Source of the DNA: Cacajao melanocephalus
Lineage: Eukaryota; Chordata; Mammalia; Primates; Pitheciidae
Direction: 5' to 3'
Assembly: GCA_963573385.1 (NCBI GenBank)
Contig: CAUYLG010051975.1
Location: 41,538-105,537 of the forward strand
Length of the DNA: 64,000 nucleotides
Below are positions 55,446 to 64,000 of this stretch, piece by piece. The position numbers and the translations under genes are program-made. Each line of letters opens with the position of its first letter. Position 1 is the first letter of the stretch. The notes under the pieces are model-generated. The model ran no database searches, was not told where the DNA came from, and saw only the letters and a program-made list of their open reading frames with translations.

Positions 55446-56109
55446 GAAGGCATCCTTAGCTTCATAAGGTCTCCTAAGAGTCTGCAAGCAGATGCTAGGA
55501 GTCACAGCTACTCAGAGCAGAGTCCTAGTAATAGTAGCCATGATAACAAAGCAAGGCATTTTAGTGGAAAAGGACGTTGACAAAGAATATGAAGTCCTGG
55601 GTTTAAATTCCAGCTCTGCTTCTCTGCAGCCAAAGCCATCAACATCTCCTGCCTAAACTCCTATAAACACTCTAATTCCTCCCCTTACTCTCTTTCCTTC
55701 CACTTGTGCCCTCTGATAATCTCTTTTCCAAATGGCAGCCAGAATGGTACTTTGAAAGCATGAATCAGTTTAATGGATATAGAGTTTCAATTTTTCATGA
55801 TGAAAAGAGTTCTGGAGGTGGATAGGTAGTAGTGACGGTTGTACAACAATGTACTTAACCCTACCAAACTGTACACTTAAAAATGGTTATGATGGTTAAT
55901 TTTGTTCCATGTATTTTACTACGATTAACTTAAAATTTTTCAAAAATAAAAAAATGAAAAGCATAAATTGTATCAGGTTAGTCTCCTGCTTGACAGAAAT
56001 AAAATTCTAATTTATTTTTATGCCCTAGGAAGTTCTATGTGATCTGGCCCTCCCCATCTCTTTAATTCTTGTCTTCTGCTCTCTTTGTGCCTGCTCACAA
56101 GTTGATGGA

Positions 56110-56408
56110 GGCCGGATGAGGTGCCTCCCTGTAATCCCAGCACTTCGGAAGGCCATGGCAGGTGGGTAATGAGGTCAGGAGTTCAAGGCCAACCTGGCCA
56201 ACATGGTGAAACCAGTCTCCATTAAAACACAAAAGTTAGCCAGGCATGGTGGTGCGTGCCTGTAATTCCAGCTACTCGGAAGGCTGAGGCAGGAGCATTG
56301 CTTCAACCCGGGAGGCAGTGGCAGCATTGAGCCAAGATTGCACTACTGCACTCTAGCCTGGGTAACAGAGCAAGATTCTGTCTCAAAACAAAACAAACAA
56401 ACAAAAAA
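56110..56408 (+). mobile_element. Alu, plus strand, inside L2
   Basis: It begins ggccggatgaggtgcctccc and ends with the tail aaaacaaaacaaacaaac. Flanking aagttgatgg and aagttgacga form a probable target-site duplication. The insertion splits an L2 tract. Confidence 0.93.
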
Positions 56409-57161
56409 GTTGACGAAAATAAAATTCAAACTCCTCATCATGATTCAAGGAGCTCTAAATGCCCTGGCACTGCCCGTGACGCCAACACGATCTCAGGCCT
56501 TCCCCTGTACTTACAATGCTCTGCCATGTCTGTGTTTCTCAAGCTCACCCACCTCCCACCCTACTCCCCCACCTGAGGGTCTTTGCATGTACTTTCTTTT
56601 TCTCTCCCTGGAACCCTCATCTCCAGATCCCCACGGCACTGCTTCTTTTTATCATTCAGGTCTCAGGTGACACAGCAGCTCTTCAACCCCTGCCTGGCAT
56701 AACCCCTCTCTCCCTTCTCTTTCCAGTGATTCTTTGAACATACATGAGAAATTCTAAGGCTGAGAGCAGATGTGGTATAGCTTCCGTATAAAAATATCTT
56801 AAATGGAAATGGTTCAGTATCTTCTGGATGATCACTGAGATCTTTCCTTCTGCCTGACCCTCCAAAAAGTCCTAGTTGTCCCACTCCCTCTTCCCGGCTT
56901 CTCTTTCCATTTATGCCTCATGGCCACCTCCTTCTGCTTCCCTGAACAGTTCACAAACCAAGTGTTTCTCTTAGAGTTTTCAAGATGCTCTCCTAGCCTC
57001 ATTCAGATGTGACTGCCTTCATGGAGCCTTCTCTGGTCAGCAAAATCAAGTAAGGCTTCCCCTGCGTGCTTACGCCAAGCCTGCCATTACCCTCGCCTGC
57101 TGCCTATACTGTATCATCCATATCCTATTTTTCCATATAGGACGCTAAGTTTCCTGAGGAT

Positions 57162-57258
57162 AACACCTTCATCTTTGAACCCCCCATAAAACCCAGCCCC
57201 AATGTCCTCTAACGCCTTCATCTGTGAACCCCCCCATAAAACCCAGACCCAACACCTT
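57162..57258. repeat. Two-copy tandem duplication, 49-bp unit
   Basis: The unit starts aacaccttcatctttgaacc and is repeated 49 bp later as aacgccttcatctgtgaacc, each followed by a C run and ataaaacccag. It has a few substitutions and one extra C. Confidence 0.85.
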
Positions 57259-57523
57259 TCACAAAGAAGGAGCTCAGAAAACACTTACTGAATAAATAGT
57301 AAATGACCTCACACCAATCTGACCTTCAGGGTATCTAGCTTCTGATTCCAAGCTGGTAACATTCCCTTTAGGATTCAGTCCCTCCTTCCATAGGTTCACA
57401 AGGCTGAGGTCATTGGTCTTGTCAGCCAGAGAGGAACCTGATGAATCAAGGCTTGACCTGCGGTGCTTTCTGAGCAAATGGTGGCAACTGTGACTTTTAA
57501 AAGGCCATATCACATCTTATTCT

Positions 57524-57705
57524 AGTGGTTCTCAAAGTGAGGTATCCAGACCAGTAGCATCGCCATCACCTGAGAACTTGTTAGAAATGCAGAATCTTGT
57601 GCCTCTCCTCAGATCGACTGAATTAGAAACTCTGGGGTAGGATCTAGCAACCTGCAACAATTCCTCTAGGTAACTGATGCATACTCAAGTTTGAAAAACA
57701 CCTTT
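57524..57705 (+). mobile_element. MER5A-like hAT transposon
   Basis: It begins agtggttctcaaagtgaggt, includes ccagtagcatcgccatcacc and attagaaactctggggtagg, and ends tcaagtttgaaaaacac. This order matches MER5A. It is the second copy within 1 kb. Confidence 0.85.
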
Positions 57706-58191
57706 CAGGCCCCTGAAGCTATTGTAGCTCCAAAGAGTGGTTCTTTTCTCTGATTATCTTATATAGGTTTGTTCCTTCTGCAATTACCTATTTCTCCAAA
57801 TTGATAACTATCTCCAACTGTTTCAGGCATCTTTGTTAGGAGTTCTTTTTTTTTTAACCTTGCACTCAAATTGTCATCCTTCTCCCTCTTTCCTCGTGCA
57901 AAGCTCCAATAAGATTATACTACATTACACAACACCCTTGCTGCACTGTGTGATCTCAGCCTTTGAACTTTTAGGGGATATTTACAGAACCTGTGAAGAA
58001 ATGTGAGACATAGGAAATAAAGAGGTAGGGTCACCAAGAGAGAGACAATGCAAGCAGTGGCCTCAGTAGAAAGACAAATAAGAATACTATGATGGCAAAG
58101 GTGTGGGAAGAACTGAAAAAGTTCCTTTACAGTCAATCTCATCCTCAGTAGGTTTGTAAGCACATCATAAACACCAGTAAAAACAATATAG

Positions 58192-58486
58192 GGGCCCGGT
58201 GCAGTGGCTCATGCCTGTAATCCCAGAACTTTGCGAGGCCAAGGCAGGCAGATCACCTGAGGTCAGGAGTTCGAGACCAGCCCGGCCAACATGGTAAAAA
58301 CCCGTCTCTACAAAAAATACAAAAAAATAGTTGGGCGTAGTGGTGGGCACCTGTAATCCCACTCAGGAGGCTGAGACAGCAAAATTGCTTGAACTCAGGA
58401 GGCAGAGGTTGCAATTAGCTGAAATCACGTCATTGTGCTCCAGCCTGGTCAAGAATAGTAAAACTCCATCTCTAAATAAATAAAAT
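58192..58486 (+). mobile_element. Alu, plus strand
   Basis: It begins gggcccggtgcagtggctca. The left arm is followed by a short A-rich linker and a right arm with ctgtaatcccactcaggagg (a small internal deletion). The tail is ctaaataaataaaat. Confidence 0.94.
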
Positions 58487-58490
58487 AGGA

Positions 58491-58676
58491 CAGTGTTTTT
58501 CTAAGTATGATCCTGAACCAGTAGCATCAGCATCGCTTAGGAAGTTGTCAGGAAAGCACATTCTCAGGCTCCACCAGAGCCCTGCTGAATCAGAAACTCT
58601 GAGACTGTGGTCCAGCAGGCTCTGCTTTAGTGAGCTGTCCAGGTAACTCGGATGCATGCTCAACTTGGGGAACTGC
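58491..58676 (+). mobile_element. MER5A-like hAT transposon
   Basis: The body carries accagtagcatcagcatcgc, aatcagaaactctgagact and a tail gatgcatgctcaacttgggg, as in the MER5A family. The ends cagtgttttt and aactgctg resemble diverged terminal inverted repeats. It directly follows an Alu. Confidence 0.8.
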
Positions 58677-58855
58677 TGGTACAGTGGGCAAAAGCACAGG
58701 CCCTCAAGTGAGGCTACCAGATTCCAATCCTGGCTCCAACATGTGTGAGCTTTATGGACTTGGGAGAATTACTCAACAGTTATGTGCCTCAGTTTCTTCA
58801 TCTGTAAAAATAAAGAAAATAATAGAGCCTATCTCAAAAGCTTTTTAAAACATCA
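58677..58855 (+). mobile_element. MIR, plus strand
   Basis: The segment runs from gtacagtgggcaaaagcac through the core ccaatcctggctccaacatg to gtgcctcagtttcttcatct and gtaaaaataaag. This order matches the MIR consensus. It abuts the MER5A-like element on its left. Confidence 0.8.
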
Positions 58856-58929
58856 ATATTGGAAAGTCTGCATGAATTGCTAAGACAGCAAAGGGATATA
58901 TTAATAGTAAGAGTTCAAAGGAACTATCT

Positions 58930-59040
58930 TCTTCTCTTCTTCTCTTCCTCCTCCTCCTCCTGCTGCTGCTGCTTCATTAACATTGTCATCATCATCACTG
59001 GCATCAGCAGTAGCAGCAGCAGTAACAACAGCAGCAGAAT
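58930..59040. repeat. Compound triplet tract (TTC/CTC/CTG/ATC/CAG)
   Basis: Short runs of tcttct, cctcctcctcct, gctgctgctgct, catcatcatcatc and agcagcagcag follow one another with few interruptions. Coding potential is an artefact of the triplet period: both strands are open here. Confidence 0.85.
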
Positions 59041-59378
59041 TTGCAAATGGCAACTGAAATAACATCACCAAATCCAAGGCCCCTGAGTTGGCCATCCAGT
59101 GACTCCCCTGCCTTCTCTAGCAGAAGGGAGAGGAGGGGTAACAGGCAGCTCAAACTCCAGCACACCTGCAAGGGCATCTGTGCTCACAGCACTCAGCTCA
59201 GGTCTGGGAGGCTACTCAACACTGGTTATGGCTGCCAGGGAAGAATAATGAGCCATTTGGTTTCTAAGTCAGGACAGCCTGTCATTCACCTGCAAGGATC
59301 ATGTTCCAACAAACAGGAGAATGTCAAACATCAGACTTTGCACATAAACTTGATAACATTTCCTCTAGAAGGGCACAC

Positions 59379-59657
<279 letters not shown>

Positions 59658-61219
59658 GCACACTATTTAAAAGACTAAAAGCAAGGGGAGTGGTGGTGGT
59701 GAGGTTGATACCCATACATTCTACACACTCTTCCAGGCGACAGCCTTAATGTGTCATGGCCTATTTACTCACCACTGTCCCATAGGCCCCTCCTGAGCTA
59801 TTTTTCCATGTAATACCAAGAGAGATTATAATATGAACTAGAGAAACCTCACTACAAAGCGCAGATTCTGTGTCTACTCACATTCTGCTTCCATTCCCAG
59901 CAGTAATTAAAGGCTGGAAGCTTCTTGTTAATGTGCTTAATTGAGCAACTGAAGTCTTCATTGACTGCTAAGGAAGGCACTGTTTTAAAGACCTGCATAC
60001 AAGCTCACACCCCTCATGCTGGCTTCATTTGGTGTTTTCTCCACCATCTTTCTATGGCAGACATGTACCTCTGTGATTACCTTCTTCCTTTATTGCTCTT
60101 GTTTTTCTTGTTTTTGTTTGTTTGTTTTTTGTTTGGTTTTTTAGCACAGAACAGAGAAATAGTCAATAGCTCGGAGGGCAGAGGAATTTGGTAAAGCATG
60201 GGACCAGAGTCGGGCCTGTTAAACATCAGCAGTGCAGGAGGGCATTGCACAAGGACTGGGAGGGATTCGAGACTTGGGGAACCACAGGCTTACAAAGCAT
60301 GGGGAAGCTTGGAAAACCTCAAAGCCCTGCTTCATCCTGAGAAAGAGAATGTAAAATACAGCTACTGAATGACTGAACAGCTTTGAAAGCTGTAATGATG
60401 GAAAGAAATCCAGAGGTATTAGCAGATAGGAAATTAGATATTGGTTTGCAGCACAGTATTTTGTTATTGTTTAGGGGGGAATGAGGCCATTTTTGAATGA
60501 GAAATATCTACAGATACCCTGATTGGAAAACAACACTCTCGTTGGCAGCTTCATTACCTAGATGTACTCAGGTAGAGAAAAACTGGAGGGTGTCCAGAGA
60601 GGAGCACAGAGACTGATAGAGGGAGACCAGAGGTGGCCTATTCCAGAGACAATAGGAACATAATGCATTTGCTGCATGGCTGCCTTGGCCCCAAGAGAAG
60701 GTGGATGAGCGGGTGATGGATATTTGGAAAACTTATATCACCAAGAGAGAAGGCATATGTAGCCTCAAACTATAGTATTTAAATTAGCCCTAATCAAGTG
60801 AAATTAAGGAATTTATTTAGGTTGAAATCCATGAATCCCTAGAATACATATTCCCGTGGGATGCTGGTAAGTAGAAACCCTTGAAGGCACCATCCCCTTT
60901 CACTGAGATGCTCTTACCCTGCAACTTGGCCCGACCAGCATGACCAGCTCCTCCAATAACTCCGTTCTCGGCTCAGGTGTCACATTCTCAAAGATGACTT
61001 GAGCTCTCTAAAGGAACACCTGCTCCCTCTACCTAGGGAGGTCACTGCCTTACTTCGTTGATTTCAAAGAGCAACATGACATTATCTTCCTCATTGGATT
61101 CTCTGCTTACTTCATGTCTGACTCTTCTGCTAGGAGGTTTTCCCTAGAGGATCAAGGGCCTCATCTGTCATATCCACCACTAGCTCCCACTGCTAATTAT
61201 TCCAATAAAGGCTCACCCT

Positions 61220-61480
61220 CAAAAGCAGTTCTGTCATGGCAAGCACTCTTCTAAACACATACCATTTCTACAGTAACTTATTTAGTCCACATAACAACCT
61301 AGGTTTTGTTTTTTCTGCTTTGGTTTTCCTTTTTTGAAGAAAAACCTCAAGGCAGACCTAGAGAAGTTGGGTGACTTCTTCAAAGTGTCACAGCTCTAGG
61401 CCCTAGAGCTGGGATTTGAATGCAGTACTCTAGTTTGAGACTCAACACTTTTAGCCACTATGCCATACTGCATAGTGTGT
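61220..61480 (-). mobile_element. MIR-like fragment
   Basis: The tract begins agcactcttctaaacacata, has agaagttgggtgacttcttc in its centre and ends with a motif like gggatttgaatgcagtactc. This matches a reversed MIR with an inserted pyrimidine-rich stretch. The ends are approximate. Confidence 0.55.
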
Positions 61481-61533
61481 GCTCAACAAATAATATATTA
61501 AGTGTATATGAATGAATCAATGGAGTGAAGACT

Positions 61534-61836
61534 TTTTTGTTGTTGTTATTGTTTTGAGACAGGGTCTCACTCTGTCATCTAGGCTGGAGTGAAGTGGCGT
61601 GATCTCAGATCACTGCAACCTTCCCCTCCCAGGTTCAAGTGATTCTCCTGCCTCAGCCTCCTGAGTAACTGGGATTACAGGCACACGCCACCACACTCAG
61701 CTAATTTTTGTATTTTTAGTAGAGAAAGGGTTTCACCATGTTGGCCAGGCTGGTCTCCAACTCCTGACCTCAGTTGATCACCCACCTCAGCCTCCCAAAG
61801 TGCTGGGATTACAGGGGTAAGCCACCGCACCTGACC
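61534..61836 (-). mobile_element. Alu, minus strand, near exon A donor
   Basis: A T-rich tail (tttttgttgttgttattg) is followed by gagacagggtctcactctgt and ends accgcacctgacc. Flanks tggagtgaagactt and tggaatgaggattt look like a diverged target-site duplication. It lies about 155 bp from the GC donor and has the same orientation as AGBL1. Confidence 0.93.
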
Positions 61837-61990
61837 TGGAATGAGGATTTAAATCCAGAACATCTGCCTATAGTAGGCAACAAGAAATAGGCTGAGGTGT
61901 TCCCAGTTCTGTCTGGGATGATTCTTACATGACAGCCTTCAGGAATCATCCAGCTGTCATTCAGCTGCAGAGTGAATCCCCATGCTGCTT

Positions 61991-61992
61991 GC
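61991..61992 (-). promoter_or_regulatory. AGBL1: GC splice donor of exon A
   Basis: On the minus strand the exon end reads ACACAG|GCAAGC. The C in place of T at intron position 2, with otherwise strong pairing (CAG|GCAAG), is the classical GC-AG donor. The downstream exon B joins in the correct phase. Confidence 0.85.
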
Positions 61993-62201
61993 CTGTGTGG
62001 TGTTGAAGAGGATCTCCATGCCCTGTGCTGCCAGGAAGGCCTCCCTGCCGGACTGGAGGGCAGCAATGTGCCTGAGGCAGAGCAGCAAGCCCCGTCGGAT
62101 GTGCACGTAGGTGTTCGCTGTGTCGTGGCCGTGCCAGTCCTGGTGCAGCCTGAGCAAGCTGGTGACATAGCCTCGGTTCACCGCTGTACGGCTGTTCAAC
62201 T
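61993..62201 (-). CDS. AGBL1: AGBL1 exon A: helical repeat segment, GC-type donor
   Basis: The 209-nt exon starts with 2 nt completing a codon, then gives 69 codons and ends in phase 0. The acceptor on the minus strand reads tttgttttcag. Protein motifs include [34 protein letters not shown] and MEILFNTTQ, which closely match the armadillo-like helical region of CCP1. The donor is CAG|GCAAGC, the consensus form of a GC-AG intron; I see no GT that would end the exon in frame nearby. The next exon starts [10 protein letters not shown], exactly where CCP1 continues. The region is thought to be a protein-interaction scaffold ahead of the catalytic domain. Confidence 0.92.
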
Positions 62202-63700
62202 CTGAAAACAAAGGGAAAGGCAGTATCAACCCCAGGCCCTCCACGGCCGCACCTCTTTGAGAATGTTCCAGTGTATTTCCCACAAGATACTCACTAATTA
62301 TAAAGGGAATAATAACTTTTTAATATAGAAAACTGGCAGATGTCACTTTAAATCAAGTGATCAAAGTTAACATCCCCAGCAGTGGGGCAGTCATCATGTG
62401 CCCCCAGATATTATGCACTGAGAAAGATCAGCATCACTTCTATAGTGTTCCTGCCAAGAATGCATAACCCGAATTGCATCATGAAGAAAATCAGCAAAGT
62501 TGAAACGAAGGACATGCTAGCAAATACCTGACCTACACTCCTTCAAAATGTCAAGGTCATGAAAGGCAAAAAAAAAAAAAAAAAAAAAAAAAAACACGAG
62601 GCTAAAGGGAACTAAAAAGATGTGACAGGTCAGTATAATACATAATTATAATATAGATCTTGGGCCAGAAAACAGTTTTTTGTTTTGCTATAAATGGCAC
62701 TATTGGACAACTGGTCAAATTTGAAGATCTGTTGATTGACTAATAGTTTTGTATCGATGTTTATTTTCAGATTTTGATAAACTGGGGTTAGGTAAGATAA
62801 TTCTTTTGTTTTTAGTAAATTCATAATTAGAGTGCATGAAAGTCTGTACCTTATTCTCAGGGGAAAAAAACGTAATAATAACAAGAGTGTGAGAGGACAG
62901 AGGGACACAAAGAGAGAGATTTCCACCAGACTTCCATTCCTCCTTTCTGAATCTCAGTGCACCTAGGAGGTTGTCATTTGGGTTGAGCTAACTATCAGGT
63001 TAGGCGGAGAAGGAGAGGATGCTGAGTGAGATACAACATCTGAAAGGCTGCCATGTCTGAGAGATGTGTTGGGTGTCCTTCCTAAAGAGAATGGAAGCCA
63101 GTTTATGGATAATCAAAGACTAATAGATTTGTTTTGTATAGTTGTAGGCTCCACATCCATTTTTAGTCCTGCTTAAGTTGCTTGAAGCCCTGTTGTACCC
63201 TGCCACCTCTGACCTACAGAAAACCTGCCCTCCCCACGTGACTGTTTGCCATATGGCCTCCTTGTTCCTCATCCCAGCGACCCAAAACCCGACATTTCCC
63301 ACACCTGCCGGCCACAGCAAAACCCAATGGACAACACCAGGGTCATGTGAAAAGGACCCATTCTTCATGTGTGTTTTCTTTGAACCACCCAATCCACAAC
63401 CCCCTCAAGAAAGCCTGAGCGATAATGCCATGAACCTTAAGAAAGGCCCAGTCCCACAACAGGACCTCTCTCCCCCCAGACACCGTTTGAGCTCCCCGCC
63501 AGCTCCAGGCTCCCCAGCGACTCCTCTTATTCTCCTGGCTCTGTAACAACAACAGAAACGCTTCTGTTATTTCATGGATTTTGCTGTGCTGCCTCCTCGG
63601 AGTCTCACCTGACCCACACACCCCAACTAACTTTACCGGCCATTGGTGGCTTACAGCCGCTCTCAAGACAGATCCCAAGACCAAGTTAGAAAGAAATCAC
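62202..63700 (-). other. AGBL1 upstream intron, partial
   Basis: The stretch contains an A-run at 62571-62594 and otherwise unique-looking sequence. An open frame of about 120 codons at 63178-63546 has no splice context or family resemblance. I see no exon here. Confidence 0.6.
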
Positions 63701-63701
63701 A

Positions 63702-64000
63702 GGCAGGGCATGGTGGCTCACACCTGTAATCCCAGCACTTTGCAGGGCTGAGGCAGGAGGATGTTTTGAGGCCAGGAATTTGGAGACAAGCCTGAGCAAC
63801 AGAGATGAGCAAACCCCATATCCACAAAAATTACAAAGAAGCCAAATGGTTGCTTGCACCTGTAGCCCCAGGTACTCAGGAGACTGAGGCAGGAGAATCA
63901 GTTGGACCCAGGAGTTCGAGGTTGCCACAGGCTATGATCCTAAGCAACAGAGTGAGACCCTATAGAAAGAAGAAAGAAAGAACGGAAGGAAGGGAGGGAG
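63702..64000 (+). mobile_element. Alu, plus strand, tail reaches the window edge
   Basis: It begins ggcagggcatggtggctca and shows the left-arm Pol III box region, the middle A-rich linker, and the right arm ending gagtgagaccc. The tail is a purine stretch of AAAG/GGAA repeats at 63965-64000 that runs off the edge. It is diverged and probably an older subfamily. Confidence 0.9.

Larger units (their letters stand above)
55990..57300 (+). mobile_element. L2 element, plus strand, interrupted by an Alu
   Basis: L2-like text runs from tctatgtgatctggccctcc, then resumes after the Alu with aaattcaaactcctcatcat, tctcaggccttcccctgtac and ctttgcatgtactttctttt. It ends with the L2-type tail cagaaaacacttactgaata. 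The element is old and carries a local duplication near the end (57162-57258). Confidence 0.7.

Noticed and set aside
63178..63684. Frames of 122 and 113 codons as a possible upstream AGBL1 exon
   Set aside because: No match to the CCP N-terminal region, and no donor giving phase 1 to join exon A was found.

Overview
The window is primate nuclear DNA, most likely human. It carries at least twelve Alu elements, several flanked by clear target-site duplications, plus L1 and L2 fragments, MIRs, hAT and Tigger-type transposon fossils, LTRs and microsatellites. Protein-coding sequence occurs only as short exons separated by long introns. There are no bacterial operons, CRISPR arrays or ribosome-binding sites.

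The only gene I can support is on the minus strand. Eleven exons between 62201 and 19216 join in a consistent phase chain (1848 nt, 616 codons, no stop). They encode the middle of AGBL1, also called CCP4 (ATP/GTP-binding-protein-like cytosolic carboxypeptidase 1). The call rests on close similarity to the paralogue AGTPBP1/CCP1, as I remember it, in the helical N-terminal repeat region, the acidic linker, and the N-domain that precedes the M14 carboxypeptidase fold. Both ends of the gene lie outside the window. The promoter and first exons are beyond 64000. The exons with the zinc-binding HxxE motif and the rest of the catalytic domain are below position 1.

Layout from right to left, in gene order: partial upstream intron with an Alu at the edge (62202-64000); exon A (61993-62201) with a GC-type donor; a 9.1-kb intron rich in Alu, L2 and MER5A; exons B and C (52.8-51.7 kb); a 4.7-kb intron with an Alu nested in a hAT element; a compact cluster of exons D to I (46.9-38.5 kb), including the 581-nt linker exon; a 7.9-kb intron with a duplicated pair of about 120 bp; exon J (30476-30620); an 11.1-kb intron with Alus, an L1 3' end and a MaLR LTR; exon K (19216-19369); and 19.2 kb of the next intron.

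AGBL1 belongs to the cytosolic carboxypeptidases that shorten polyglutamate side chains on tubulin and other proteins. AGBL1 variants have been reported in late-onset Fuchs corneal dystrophy (established knowledge, not seen here). The most unusual non-coding signals are a near-perfect 31-bp hairpin at 15622-15689, a 19/20 match to a p53 response element at 25744-25764, a duplication with an embedded palindrome at 52135-52208, and a direct pair of diverged repeats at 35495-36915. I see no clearly new biological system.
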